A stretch of 64,000 bases of DNA from Bacteroides salyersiae WAL 10018 = DSM 18765 = JCM 12988 (GCF_000381365.1 NZ_KB905467.1:489604-553603), one strand, 5' to 3'. Positions 8,337-16,832 are shown, counted from the stretch's first letter. Notes: generated by a model not told the origin, from the sequence alone. Made by a program: numbers and translations.

Positions 8337-9911
8337 TCACTTAATCTCGATTTCTTCCTTCATGTCGATCTCCTCTCCGTTGGAATCATAGAATACGTAT
8401 TCCAGGAAAGCGAGCTTCTGACTCGGAATGATCTTAATGCCGAATCCGTACTTCATCTGCCACTTGCGTTTCAGAGAAACGAGTCCCTGATTGACGTACG
8501 CAGCGATGTACGGGTGGATGTGTAACGAGAATTTCTTTATCTTCAATTTATTGACCAGGTAATCAATTTTACTCTCTAATGTATCTGTGAACAGGATAGA
8601 CGACTTGATCGTGCCTTTACCAAAGCAGGTGGGGCAGGTTTCGGTCGTATTTACATCCATAGCCGGACGTACACGCTGCCTTGTAATCTGCATCAGGCCG
8701 AATTTGCTGAGCGGCAGAATGTTGTGGCGTGCCCTGTCTTTCTGCATGTTGGTACACATACGTTCGTAAAGCTTTTGGCGATTTTCCGCTTCATTCATGT
8801 CAATGAAGTCTACGACTATGATACCCCCCATATCTCTCAATCTTAATTGGCGTGCCAGCTCGTCGGCGGCTCCCAGGTTTACTTCGAGTGCGTTACCTTC
8901 CTGCCCGTTGGCATTCTTGGTGCGGTTACCGCTGTTCACGTCTACTACGTGAAGCGCCTCAGTGTGCTCAATAATCAAGTAGGCACCACTCTTGTAGGAT
9001 ACTGTTTTGCCAAAAGATGATTTGATCTGTTTGGTGATACCGAAATTGTCGTAAATGGGAAGTTGCCCTTTGTACAGTTTTACGATGTCTGCCCGGTCGG
9101 GGGCGATAAGTGAAACGTAGTCTTTGATCTCATTGTACACCGCCTCGTTATTGACGTAAATATTTTCAAAAGAAGGATTGAAGAGGTCGCGCAATAGTCC
9201 TACGGCACGGCTTGTCTCTTCATAAATCAACGTCGGGAATTTGGTGGCTTTTTGTACTTTGGTGATAGCTTCTTCCCAGTGCTTGAGCAATACTTTAAGT
9301 TCTCCGTCGAGTTCGGCAACACGTTTTCCTTCGGCTACCGTACGAACAATCACACCGAAGTTTTTCGGTTTGATACTCATTAGTAGTTGCTTAAGGCGGG
9401 CGCGTTCTTCGCTCGATTTAATTTTTTGTGAAACAGAAACCTTATCATTGAAAGGGATCAGTACTAAATATCTTCCGGCAAATGAAAGTTCGGAAGTAAG
9501 TCTCGGTCCTTTTGTTGAGATCGGTTCCTTTACAATCTGCACCACTACTTCTTGTCCTACCTTTAGCGTATTGGCTACTGTGCCGTCTTTGTCCAGGTCG
9601 GGAAGCAGGGTTGCTTTAGAAATTGAATTTAGCTTTTTCTTGTCGCTTAAAGTTTGCTTTACGAACTTTTCGAGTGAATTGAATTGAGGACCCAGGTCTA
9701 AATAATGAAGGAAAGCATCTTTCTCGTAACCAACGTCCACGAAGCAGGCATTTAGGCCGGGCATCAATTTCTTGACACGCCCCAAATACATATTACCCAC
9801 CGAAAAGGAGATATTTCTTCCTTCGCTTTGAAGTTCCACCAGGCTCTTGTCCTCGAGTAGGGCGATGGATACTTCTTTGGGTTGTACGTCTACTACTAAT
9901 TCGCTTGTCAC
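8337..9911 (-). CDS. rng: Ribonuclease G/E family endoribonuclease
   Basis: 524 residues. The N-terminal part (about 30-130) holds the S1 RNA-binding domain (NMYLGRVKKLMPGLNACFVD, AFLHYLDL). The catalytic domain has the metal-binding aspartate region (HVVDVNSGN, IVVDFIDMN) and a zinc-link motif CPTCFGKG. It lacks the long C-terminal scaffold of proteobacterial RNase E, so it is the short RNase G form. It trims rRNA and starts mRNA decay in the cytoplasm. The gene follows HU and a ribosomal mini-protein gene on the same strand. Its leader contains two hairpins (9942-10030). Confidence 0.93.
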   Translation of the reverse strand: MTSELVVDVQPKEVSIALLEDKSLVELQSEGRNISFSVGNMYLGRVKKLMPGLNACFVDVGYEKDAFLHYLDLGPQFNSLEKFVKQTLSDKKKLNSISKATLLPDLDKDGTVANTLKVGQEVVVQIVKEPISTKGPRLTSELSFAGRYLVLIPFNDKVSVSQKIKSSEERARLKQLLMSIKPKNFGVIVRTVAEGKRVAELDGELKVLLKHWEEAITKVQKATKFPTLIYEETSRAVGLLRDLFNPSFENIYVNNEAVYNEIKDYVSLIAPDRADIVKLYKGQLPIYDNFGITKQIKSSFGKTVSYKSGAYLIIEHTEALHVVDVNSGNRTKNANGQEGNALEVNLGAADELARQLRLRDMGGIIVVDFIDMNEAENRQKLYERMCTNMQKDRARHNILPLSKFGLMQITRQRVRPAMDVNTTETCPTCFGKGTIKSSILFTDTLESKIDYLVNKLKIKKFSLHIHPYIAAYVNQGLVSLKRKWQMKYGFGIKIIPSQKLAFLEYVFYDSNGEEIDMKEEIEIK

Positions 9912-9941
9912 AATTGTTTCCTAATTATTTGGTTTTAAAAA

Positions 9942-10030
9942 ATGAACAAATGAATTTGAATCTTGTTCATTGGAATCGGGCATTTAAACAAAGAACAAAC
10001 TCGAAAGACATTCGCTTCACAAGTTTGTTC
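9942..10030 (-). promoter_or_regulatory. Two hairpins in the RNase G leader
   Basis: Inverted repeats ATGAACAA / TTGTTCAT (9942-9949, 9963-9970) and GAACAAACT / AGTTTGTTC (9993-10001, 10022-10030) lie between the ribosomal mini-gene and the RNase G start. They could end upstream transcripts or act in the RNase G leader; the sequence alone does not decide. Confidence 0.4.
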
Positions 10031-10058
10031 CTTATTTTTGTCCAGATCAGACTAAAAA

Positions 10059-10151
10059 TTACTTTTTGCTTTTATGTCTGTTCTTTCTTAGTCTTTTTTT
10101 ACGCTTGTGCGTAGACATTTTATGTCTTTTTTTCTTTTTTCCGCTTGGCAT
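10059..10151 (-). CDS. 30-residue AURKAIP1/COX24-like (mS38-type) ribosomal mini-protein
   Basis: A 31-codon ORF on the minus strand, ATG at 10151-10149 and TAA at 10061-10059. It encodes a very basic peptide (19 Lys/Arg and 3 His of 30 residues) opening MPSGKKKKRHKMSTHKRKK and ending NRHKSKK. This matches the short AURKAIP1/COX24-domain proteins annotated throughout Bacteroidetes, related to the mitochondrial small-subunit protein mS38. A place on the 30S subunit follows from the family. It lies between HU and RNase G on the same strand. It is too short for normal ORF cut-offs and is easily missed. Confidence 0.85.
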   Translation of the reverse strand: MPSGKKKKRHKMSTHKRKKRLRKNRHKSKK

Positions 10152-10185
10152 AGCTTGAAATTTTTATGGTTAATACTCTTGTTTA

Positions 10186-10461
10186 TTATTTCTTTACGGC
10201 GATTGTAAATGTCTTCGCTGGCTTAAATGCCGGAATATTATGTTCAGGGATGATAATTGTAGTATTCTTGGAAATATTACGAGCTGTTTTCTGAGCTCTT
10301 TTTTTCACTACGAAGCTACCAAACCCACGAAGGTAAACATTCTCATCTTTCGCCAAAGAATCTTTCACTGCGTCCATAAACGCTTCAACAGTTGTCAATA
10401 CTGCCACTTTGTCAATTCCGGTGTTCTTTGCAATTTCGTTTACAATATCTGCTTTAGTCAT
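10186..10461 (-). CDS. HU-family DNA-binding protein
   Basis: 91 residues, the normal HU length. It opens MTKADIVNEIAKNTGIDK and carries the conserved core LRGFGSFVVKKRAQKTARNI followed by IIIPEHNIPAFKPAK, the two beta-arms that bend DNA around a proline. It compacts the nucleoid. A -7 box (TATATTTG on the minus strand, 10520-10513) lies about 50 bp upstream. It is followed by the ribosomal mini-gene and RNase G on the same strand. Confidence 0.95.
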   Translation of the reverse strand: MTKADIVNEIAKNTGIDKVAVLTTVEAFMDAVKDSLAKDENVYLRGFGSFVVKKRAQKTARNISKNTTIIIPEHNIPAFKPAKTFTIAVKK

Positions 10462-10512
10462 TTTTCCTTAAAAAAAATATTATTACTATGTTCTTTCTAA
10501 TTTTTTGGACTG

Positions 10513-10520
10513 CAAATATA
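10513..10520 (-). promoter_or_regulatory. -7 box of the HU gene
   Basis: TATATTTG on the minus strand fits the Bacteroides TAnnTTTG consensus. A TTTG lies 16 bp upstream, shorter than the usual 19-21 bp. Confidence 0.4.
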
Positions 10521-10585
10521 TAGCTTTTTAAGCACTCAAAAAAATATATTCTGAACAATTTTAGAAAAAAGTCTCTTCCTTAAGT

Positions 10586-10614
10586 TTTGTTAGATTAAAA
10601 AAGAGCTACTTTTG
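10586..10614 (+). promoter_or_regulatory. Probable mutY promoter
   Basis: TTTG (10586-10589), a 17-bp spacer, then TACTTTTG (10607-10614), about 110 bp upstream of the mutY start. The spacer is two bases short of the usual range. Confidence 0.4.
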
Positions 10615-10724
10615 CATGAAATAAATACTTCAATCTGTCGATATGATAGTGTATTAGCTGTTTGTGAGGTATCTCAGAAAGGGGGAAGGAGGTATTTTAG
10701 TGATTATATTGATACATTGTTTGG

Positions 10725-11765
10725 ATGAATAATTTCAGTGAAATATTGATTAATTGGTATCGCGAACATAAGCGTGAATTGCCCTGGCGGGAGTCTTCTG
10801 ATCCTTATCTGATATGGATTTCAGAAATCATTTTGCAACAGACGAGAGTGGTTCAGGGATATGATTATTTTATACGTTTTATTAAACGTTTTCCGGATGT
10901 GACGTCACTTGCCGAAGCCGATGAAGATGAGGTGATGAAATTTTGGCAGGGATTGGGATATTATTCCCGTGCACGCAATCTTCATGCGGCGGCCCGTAGC
11001 ATGAACGGTGTGTTTCCTAAAACTTATCCCGAAGTATTAGCTTTGAAAGGGGTGGGAGAGTATACGGCTGCCGCTATTTGCTCTTTTGCTTATAATATGC
11101 CTTATGCGGTGGTCGACGGAAATGTTTACCGGGTACTTTCCCGCTATTTGGGTATTGAAACACCGATCGATTCCACTGAAGGTAAAAAGCTGTTTGCTTC
11201 ATTGGCTGGAGAATTTTTGGATAAATCGCGGCCGGCTGTCTATAATCAGGCAATCATGGATTTTGGGGCTATACAGTGTACTCCGCAGAATCCCGCTTGT
11301 CTTTTTTGCCCTTTGGCCGGCAGTTGTATGGCTTTGTCAAAAAGTATGGTAGCACAGCTTCCTGTAAAGCAACATAAAACGAAGACGACAGAACGTTTTT
11401 TGAACTACATATATGTACGCGCGGGTGCCTGTACTTTTATTAATAAACGGACGGGAAACGATATTTGGAAAAATCTTTTCGAACTGCCTTTGATAGAGAC
11501 AGCATCATCTGTTATGGAAGAAGAGTTGTTGGCGCTTCCGGAATTTATAAAATTGTTTGATAAGGAGGAAGTGCCGGTGGTTCGTTCCATCTGCCGAAAT
11601 GTGAAACATGTGTTATCGCACCGGGTTCTTTATGCTAATTTTTATGAAGTTGTTCTGCCGGAAAAAACAAAATCTTTCTCATCGTATTTAAAGATAAAAA
11701 CGAGTGAATTAGAGCAATATGCCGTGCCAAAACTGATACATGCCTTTCTGGAGAAATATGTATAA
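10725..11765 (+). CDS. mutY: A/G-specific adenine glycosylase
   Basis: 346 residues. An N-terminal HhH-GPD domain contains the catalytic helix region EIILQQTRV, the helix-hairpin-helix LKGVGEYTAAAI and the catalytic aspartate in YAVVDGNVYRVL. A [4Fe-4S] loop of pattern C-x6-C-x2-C-x5-C follows (CTPQNPACLFCPLAGSC). The C-terminal part (about 225-346) is the NUDIX-like domain that reads 8-oxoguanine, with HVLSHRVL. The enzyme removes adenine mispaired with 8-oxoG in base-excision repair. ssb follows 63 bp downstream with its own promoter. Confidence 0.96.
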   Translation: MNNFSEILINWYREHKRELPWRESSDPYLIWISEIILQQTRVVQGYDYFIRFIKRFPDVTSLAEADEDEVMKFWQGLGYYSRARNLHAAARSMNGVFPKTYPEVLALKGVGEYTAAAICSFAYNMPYAVVDGNVYRVLSRYLGIETPIDSTEGKKLFASLAGEFLDKSRPAVYNQAIMDFGAIQCTPQNPACLFCPLAGSCMALSKSMVAQLPVKQHKTKTTERFLNYIYVRAGACTFINKRTGNDIWKNLFELPLIETASSVMEEELLALPEFIKLFDKEEVPVVRSICRNVKHVLSHRVLYANFYEVVLPEKTKSFSSYLKIKTSELEQYAVPKLIHAFLEKYV

Positions 11766-11769
11766 AAAC

Positions 11770-11800
11770 TTGTTTCGTGTTGTATTTCTATTTAATTTTG
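11770..11800 (+). promoter_or_regulatory. ssb promoter
   Basis: TTG (11770-11772), a 20-bp spacer, then TAATTTTG (11793-11800), 29 bp before the ssb start codon. This fits the Bacteroides sigma-ABfr consensus well. Confidence 0.6.
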
Positions 11801-11828
11801 GCACAAAATAATATAAATATAGAATAAT

Positions 11829-12287
11829 ATGTCAGTTAATAAAGTGATATTGTTAGGAAATGTCGGTAAAGATCCGGAGGTTAGATATCTGGATACAGGT
11901 ATTGCTGTGGCTACTTTCCCATTGGCTACTACCGATCGTGCATATACTTTGGCTAACGGAACGCAGGTGCCCGAAAGAACAGAATGGCATAATCTTGTTT
12001 TATGGCGTGGATTGGCGGAGACGGCAGAGAAGTATGTTCATAAGGGCGATAAACTTTACATTGAAGGAAAAATCAGAAGCCGTTCTTACGACGATCAAAC
12101 GGGAGCAAAACGATATATCACTGAAATATTTGTGGATAATATGGAGATGTTGACACCGAAGAATACAGTATCCGGAACTTCTTCGTATGCTCCGGCAGTG
12201 CAACCACCCGTTGCTTCGACAACGCAGCCGCAACAATCGCAGGCTGCCCCTATGCAGAATAATCCGGCAGATGATTTGCCGTTTTAA
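11829..12287 (+). CDS. ssb: Single-stranded DNA-binding protein
   Basis: 152 residues. The OB-fold (1-112) opens MSVNKVILLGNVGKDPEVRY and contains WHNLVLWRGLAETAEKYVHKG and YIEGKIRSRSYDD. A Gln/Pro-rich linker leads to the acidic tip DDLPF, which docks partner repair proteins. Essential for replication and repair. It lies between mutY and gldE, a gene order common in Bacteroidales. Confidence 0.96.
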   Translation: MSVNKVILLGNVGKDPEVRYLDTGIAVATFPLATTDRAYTLANGTQVPERTEWHNLVLWRGLAETAEKYVHKGDKLYIEGKIRSRSYDDQTGAKRYITEIFVDNMEMLTPKNTVSGTSSYAPAVQPPVASTTQPQQSQAAPMQNNPADDLPF

Positions 12288-12316
12288 AAAAGACGATGAA
12301 TAGTTAAAAACTTATC

Positions 12317-12452
12317 AGTTGAAAGTTGAGAATTGAAAGTTGAAAATTGCTATACAGCATGATGATACTGTTAATTTTCAACTACTTGTTTTAAATCCTC
12401 AACTCTCAATTTTCAACTTTCAACTTTCGACTTTCAACTTTCGACTTTCAAC
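12317..12452. repeat. Intergenic inverted and tandem repeats
   Basis: AGTTGAAAGTTGAGAATTGA-type units on the left are mirrored by tandem CTTTCAACTTTCGA-type units on the right, with a short spacer. The two halves can form a long imperfect hairpin between ssb and gldE. Similar low-complexity blocks occur at 59.3 kb. Confidence 0.7.
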
Positions 12453-12503
12453 TGGTAAAGGCTTTCATCCATATCAATAATTGTTTAACTAAAAACCAAG
12501 ATT

Positions 12504-13847
12504 TTGGACCCAGACGCTTATTTATGCCAGTTGGCAGATATTTTTAATGGTATAACTGTAAACCCACCTTCTTTTTCGGCAATTGTAGCTATCGTTTTAG
12601 CCGGTGTGCTTCTGCTCGCCTCCGGTTTCGCTTCCGCATCGGAGATTGCTTTTTTCTCATTATCTCCTTCCGATCTCAATGAAATAGACGAGCGTAATCA
12701 TCCTTCCGATGAAAAAATCAGTAGTTTGCTTGGAGATTCCGAAAGTTTGCTGGCAACCGTGCTGATCACTAATAATTTTGTGAATGTTACCATCATCATG
12801 CTTTGCAATTTCTTCTTTATGAATGTTTTTGTTTTTCATTCAGCGCTTGCGGAGTTCTTGATTTTGACGGTGATTCTTACATTCCTGTTGTTGCTTTTCG
12901 GTGAGATCATGCCTAAGATTTATTCAGCACAGAAAACGCTGGCTTTCTGTCGTTTTGCAGCTCCGGGTATCTGTGTTTTACGGAAAGTTTTCCGCCCTGT
13001 TTCTGCCCTTCTCGTGCGTTCCACAACTTTTCTGAATAAGCGTTTTACGCGTAAGAATCATAATATCTCAGTCGATGAACTTTCACAGGCATTGGAACTG
13101 ACGGATAAAGCCGAACTTACTGAAGAGAATAACATACTTGAGGGTATCATTCGTTTTGGTGGAGAAACAGCCAAAGAGGTAATGACTTCACGTCTCGACG
13201 TAGTCGATTTGGACATACGTACCTCTTTCAAGGATGTGATGAAGTGTATTGTGGAGAATGCCTATTCACGAATTCCCATCTATTCCGGTTCTCGTGATAA
13301 TATTAAAGGGGTACTTTATATAAAAGACCTTTTGCCTCATGTGAATAAAGGGGATACTTTTCGCTGGCAATCGCTGATACGTCCGGCCTATTTTGTGCCT
13401 GAGACAAAAATGATAGATGATCTTTTACGTGATTTTCAAGCCAATAAAATACACATTGCTATTGTTGTCGATGAATTCGGAGGAACTTCCGGCATTGTGA
13501 CCATGGAAGATATCATTGAAGAGATTGTAGGTGAGATTCATGACGAATACGATGACGAAGAACGTACTTATGTGGTATTGAATGATCATACTTGGATATT
13601 TGAAGCTAAAACCCAATTGACCGATTTTTATAAAATCACGAAGTTGGATGAAGATGATTTCGAAAGGATGGCCGGTGATGCCGATACGTTAGCCGGACTT
13701 CTGCTCGAGATAAAAGGGGAGTTTCCCGCACTTCATGAAAAGGTTTCTTATCTGAATTATGATTTTGAAGTACTGGAGATGGATAATCGCCGTATTTTGA
13801 AGGTAAAGTTTACTATCAATGAGCCTCCGTCGGATGAGGATGCATAA
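12504..13847 (+). CDS. gldE: GldE-like CNNM/CorC-family membrane protein
   Basis: 447 residues. The only plausible start is the TTG at 12504: an in-frame stop lies 16 bp upstream and there is no early ATG. The N-terminal DUF21 membrane domain (about 20-165) has several hydrophobic helices. A CBS-domain pair follows (about 215-340: VMTSRLDVVDLD, YSRIPIYSG, IVVDEFGGTSGIVTMEDIIEEI), then a C-terminal CorC/HlyC transporter-associated domain (about 350-440). Named for its relation to the gliding-motility protein GldE of Flavobacteria. In Bacteroides, which do not glide, an ion-transport or envelope role is more likely. The PPTase gene starts 2 bp after its stop. Confidence 0.87.
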   Translation: MDPDAYLCQLADIFNGITVNPPSFSAIVAIVLAGVLLLASGFASASEIAFFSLSPSDLNEIDERNHPSDEKISSLLGDSESLLATVLITNNFVNVTIIMLCNFFFMNVFVFHSALAEFLILTVILTFLLLLFGEIMPKIYSAQKTLAFCRFAAPGICVLRKVFRPVSALLVRSTTFLNKRFTRKNHNISVDELSQALELTDKAELTEENNILEGIIRFGGETAKEVMTSRLDVVDLDIRTSFKDVMKCIVENAYSRIPIYSGSRDNIKGVLYIKDLLPHVNKGDTFRWQSLIRPAYFVPETKMIDDLLRDFQANKIHIAIVVDEFGGTSGIVTMEDIIEEIVGEIHDEYDDEERTYVVLNDHTWIFEAKTQLTDFYKITKLDEDDFERMAGDADTLAGLLLEIKGEFPALHEKVSYLNYDFEVLEMDNRRILKVKFTINEPPSDEDA

Positions 13848-13849
13848 TT

Positions 13850-14479
13850 ATGGCATTGTTTCTTTCTCATAAAGAACCTTTGTATCGGTGGGGTGTCTGG
13901 AAAATGGATGAATCTGTAGATACGCTGCTTGATCTGCTTCCGGAGCGGGAATATTATGAACGGGAAGTGCAGCGTTTTGTCGCTTCTCATCGCCGGTTGG
14001 AGTGGCTTTCCGTCCGTGCGTTGCTGTTTCGCCTATTGGGAGAGCATAAGGAAGTCTGTTATCAGCCGAGTGGGAAACCGTATCTGGCGGATCATTCATA
14101 TTTCATCAGCATTTCCCATACGAAAGGTTATGTGTCGGTTATTCTGAGTGATAAAGTGCCGGTAGGCATCGATATCGAGCAGTACGGACAACGGGTACAC
14201 AGAGTGGCCCATAAATATATGCGGGAGGATGAATCGGTTCGTCTTTATAAAGAAGATGCTACCTGGAGTCTTTTATTGCATTGGTCTGCTAAGGAGGTGA
14301 TGTTTAAATGTATGGATACGGACGGGGTCGATTTTCGCCAACATTTACATATAGAACCTTTTTTGCTTCAAGAGCAGGGCGATTTTACCGCTCATGAATA
14401 TAGAACCGAACAGAAGCGTAGTTTTCGGATACATTATTTGCTTCACCCTGAGTTTGTAATGACTTGGAGTATTGATTGA
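13850..14479 (+). CDS. 4'-phosphopantetheinyl transferase (Sfp type)
   Basis: 209 residues. Both family signatures are present: VGIDIEQYG (about residue 105; Mg-binding Asp and Glu) and WSAKEVMFK (about 145). It transfers the phosphopantetheine arm from CoA to a serine of acyl or peptidyl carrier proteins. It follows gldE with a 2-bp gap and is probably co-transcribed. Its carrier-protein partner is not in the window. Confidence 0.88.
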   Translation: MALFLSHKEPLYRWGVWKMDESVDTLLDLLPEREYYEREVQRFVASHRRLEWLSVRALLFRLLGEHKEVCYQPSGKPYLADHSYFISISHTKGYVSVILSDKVPVGIDIEQYGQRVHRVAHKYMREDESVRLYKEDATWSLLLHWSAKEVMFKCMDTDGVDFRQHLHIEPFLLQEQGDFTAHEYRTEQKRSFRIHYLLHPEFVMTWSID

Positions 14480-14495
14480 TAAAAAATGAGATAAC

Positions 14496-14917
14496 ATGAA
14501 TTTGAAATATTATTTGGGTCTTCTTTTTTGGATACCGGTGATGGTCCAGTCTCAGAATGCTCCGGTCACTGTCTCTCATGAACGTTCTGCAAAGGGAGAA
14601 GTTACTTTTTATGCAGACAATACATCGTATTCTCCGTTTACGGTTGCTCTCACTTTTACCCGCCTAAGCGGAACTTCCTCTTTTCAGGAGGGAGAAACGT
14701 ATAAGTCGACAGCAAAACATGGTAGAACACGATTGATAGTTTTGAGACCGGTTTCTGAAAATGAAGGGATTGGCTTTGCTTATCGTTTCAACACGGCTAA
14801 GGGTGATTTTCGGACGAAGACAGATACGAACTTTGTGTATCCCCAAAAGAACACTCTGAAAAGTTGCAGATTGTAACTGATAAGCATAAAAAAAGTCGTA
14901 TCATTATTCAAAAGTAG
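14496..14917 (+). pseudogene. Secreted protein, frameshifted near its end
   Basis: The first frame (14496-14876) gives 126 residues: a signal peptide (cut near VQS-Q) and a beta-rich domain (APVTVSHERSAKGEVTFYAD). It then breaks at the CCCC run at 14841. One base fewer in the present run would explain it: the next frame continues without stop as PKEHSEKLQIVTDKHKKSR to a TAG at 14915. The N-terminal domain resembles, from memory, the domain that precedes the peptidase in Bacteroides M23 metallopeptidases, but no peptidase domain is present. It is either a remnant or a short secreted protein with a recent 1-nt deletion. Confidence 0.6.
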
Positions 14918-14937
14918 AGTTGATACGACTTTTTTTT
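14888..14937. terminator. Bidirectional terminator
   Basis: Hairpin AAAAAAAGTCGTATCA (14888-14903) with TGATACGACTTTTTTT (14921-14936). The A run and T run make it work on both strands. It separates the convergent secreted-protein and ferredoxin genes. Confidence 0.8.
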
Positions 14938-14948
14938 ATTACCGATAT

Positions 14949-15200
14949 TTATAAAGGTTTGGATCCATCTTCTTGGTTTTCTTTCTCTTTATTCATTTTG
15001 TAACTGAGTGCTCCCGAAGGGCATTTTCTGATCTGTGCGATCAGTTCCTCTGTGGTCGCGTTTTCTATCTGTACCCATGGCCTTTCTTTGGGATGGTATA
15101 CGTTCGGTAGCATTTTTACGCAGATACCTGCATGTTGGCAAAGCTCCGGTTGCCAGATAATGGTCATTTCGCCATTTGTATATTCTATTTTCTTTCCCAT
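14949..15200 (-). CDS. Mono-cluster ferredoxin, YjdI type
   Basis: 83 residues with the pattern of the (4Fe-4S) mono-cluster YjdI family: CQHAGICVKMLPNVYHP, then a C-terminal CPSGALSYK. Small cytoplasmic iron-sulfur protein, partner unknown. It sits 13 bp behind a GNAT-like gene; the same pair (yjdI-yjdJ) exists in E. coli, so a joint role is likely. Confidence 0.85.
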   Translation of the reverse strand: MGKKIEYTNGEMTIIWQPELCQHAGICVKMLPNVYHPKERPWVQIENATTEELIAQIRKCPSGALSYKMNKEKENQEDGSKPL

Positions 15201-15213
15201 GTTTATTATTTTT

Positions 15214-15528
15214 TTATTGGATATGAAAACCTTTCATCACAATGCGTCTCCATTCCGGATGTTTATGAATGTAGCCGGCAACGAACGGACAAAGTGGCAC
15301 AAGGCGTAAATCTTTTTGTTCAATGTCCTTCAATGCTTTTTCAACTAATTGAGAACCGACTCCTTTACCTCCCAATGCACGAGGGACTTCTGTGTGAGTC
15401 AGGTAGATTTCTCCGTTCGGAGTTTTTATATATTCTATTTTGGCTATATGGCCATCGATACGGAATTCGTATCTACGGCTTTCTTCATTATCAATGAGTT
15501 CATATTCCTCTGTCATAATTTTCTTCAT
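15214..15528 (-). CDS. GNAT-like N-acetyltransferase, YjdJ/NATD1 type
   Basis: 104 residues (ATG at 15528; a second ATG at 15516 is also possible). The short acetyl-CoA-binding signature is visible: THTEVPRALGGKGVGSQLVE, followed by LVPLCPFVAGYIHKHPEW. It is a minimal GNAT fold with unknown acceptor. Co-directional with the YjdI ferredoxin gene. It is the last chromosomal gene before the inserted DNA. The leader contains a hairpin TCCGGAG / CTCCGGA (15563-15592). Confidence 0.82.
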   Translation of the reverse strand: MKKIMTEEYELIDNEESRRYEFRIDGHIAKIEYIKTPNGEIYLTHTEVPRALGGKGVGSQLVEKALKDIEQKDLRLVPLCPFVAGYIHKHPEWRRIVMKGFHIQ

Positions 15529-15680
15529 TAATTGTTTAATTTATATCTTAATAAACAGTTTATCCGGAGGTTTTGTTTGTTTGTTCTCCGGAAATTTGTA
15601 AATCAGGGCACTCTGTTTTGATTTTTAAGGGCATGTTTAAATTTTCTTCTTAAATATTAGAGTACAATCTTTAAAGGGAT

Positions 15681-16249
15681 ATGATTATTACCCAAAAGGA
15701 GATACAGACACTCATGGACGCACCGATGAAGAACACCTATCATGAACTTGTACGGGACTTGTTCGTCTTTTCTGTTTTCACGGGTTTGGCATATTCGGAC
15801 GTGAAGAACCTCACCGCCGACCGCCTGCAAACATTCTTTGACGGCAACCTATGGATAATCACCCGACGGAAGAAAACCAATACCGAATCGAATATCCGTC
15901 TTTTGGACGTTCCCAAGCGTATCATCGAGAAATACAAGGGACTTGCAAGGGACGGTCCTGTTTTTCCCGTTCCGAGCAACGGCAGTTGCAACAAGACACT
16001 CAAAGAGATAGGCAGACAATGCGGCTTCAAGGTGCGGCTGATCTATCATGTAGCCCGTCACACGAACGCCACGCCCGTGCTTCTGTCACACGACGTACCC
16101 ATCGAAACCGTGAGCCGCCTATTGGGGCACACGAACATCAAGACCAGCAGATATACGCCAAAATCACCGCCCAGAAGATAAGCCAAGACATGGAAACCTT
16201 GTCGCACAAGTTGGAGGAGATGGAGAAGAACATCTGCCGAGCCATTTAG
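15681..16249 (+). pseudogene. Tyrosine integrase, N-terminally truncated and frameshifted
   Basis: Only the catalytic half of a Bacteroides tyrosine recombinase is left (full proteins have about 400 residues; the first about 220 are gone). Visible motifs are FSVFTGLAYSDVKNL, RRKKTNTE, HVARHTNA and LLGHTNIKT. At about 16150 a 1-nt deletion breaks the frame just before the catalytic tyrosine: the QIYAKITAQKIS tail continues in the next frame to the TAG at 16247. The protein cannot be active. Confidence 0.85.
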
Positions 16250-16270
16250 TTACCTTAAAACAGCATACCG

Positions 16271-16594
16271 ATGAAAGAAGAAAGGAATATCATCACGATA
16301 GATGAATACGGCAATATCTCCCTGCCGACCGACATAGGCGCAACCGCCATGACCGAGTGGGAAATCTGCGAATTGTTCGGGGTTATCGCCCCAACGGTTC
16401 GGGCAGGGATAAAGGCACTCTGCAAGAGCGGAGTATTGAAAGAGTACGGTATCGAACGCCTTATCCGCCTATCGGACAGAAGCAGCATAGAGGTTTACGA
16501 CCTCGAAACGATAGCCGCCCTCGCTTTCCGTATCGAATCGTTCGGGGCGGCGAAAGTCCGTAAAGTGTTGTTGGAGAGAATAACGCATCGGTGA
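16271..16594 (+). CDS. Small HTH-like protein of mobilizable elements
   Basis: 107 residues. The middle (MTEWEICELFGVIAPTVRAG) looks like a helix-turn-helix, and the C-terminal part (YDLETIAALAFRIES) reads like a regulator. It is not a family I can name. It lies between the broken integrase and MobV on the same strand. Intact frame, GC-rich codon use like its neighbours. Confidence 0.55.
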   Translation: MKEERNIITIDEYGNISLPTDIGATAMTEWEICELFGVIAPTVRAGIKALCKSGVLKEYGIERLIRLSDRSSIEVYDLETIAALAFRIESFGAAKVRKVLLERITHR

Positions 16595-16724
16595 AAAGAG
16601 AAAACAACGGTTATCGTGTCTGTCGTTGCCGACACCGAGTCGAGCCGTCGATGGATGGCGTAACGGTCTGTCGGTCGGGGTATCTTCTGAGCCGCAATGC
16701 TCCGTATCGCTGAAAATTCCCCAA

Positions 16725-16790
16725 TAAGGCAAGGGGCAAGCCCCTCTGCACATCCCGTCGGGGACGGCTCTTTGCCACTCCCGAAGATAC
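16725..16790 (+). other. Candidate transfer origin (oriT) upstream of MobV
   Basis: Just before the relaxase gene are a tight hairpin AGGGGC-AA-GCCCCT (16732-16745) and a second short dyad (CCCGTCGGGG at 16754-16763). Inverted repeats close upstream of a mobilization gene are where oriT usually lies. The nick site is not identifiable by eye. Confidence 0.3.
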
Positions 16791-16832
16791 AAAGAATCAT
16801 TGTTTCACAAGCTAAAAAAGAAAGGAATATAT

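Noticed and set aside
12317..12452. CRISPR array
   Set aside because: The repeats are short, contiguous and inverted, with no regular spacers, and no cas gene is in the window.
15529..15680. tRNA gene as integration target at the left junction
   Set aside because: I looked for a cloverleaf and a TTCGA-type T-loop here and at the right junction (41336-41786) and found none; the hairpin at 15563-15592 has a T-rich loop and no tRNA features.
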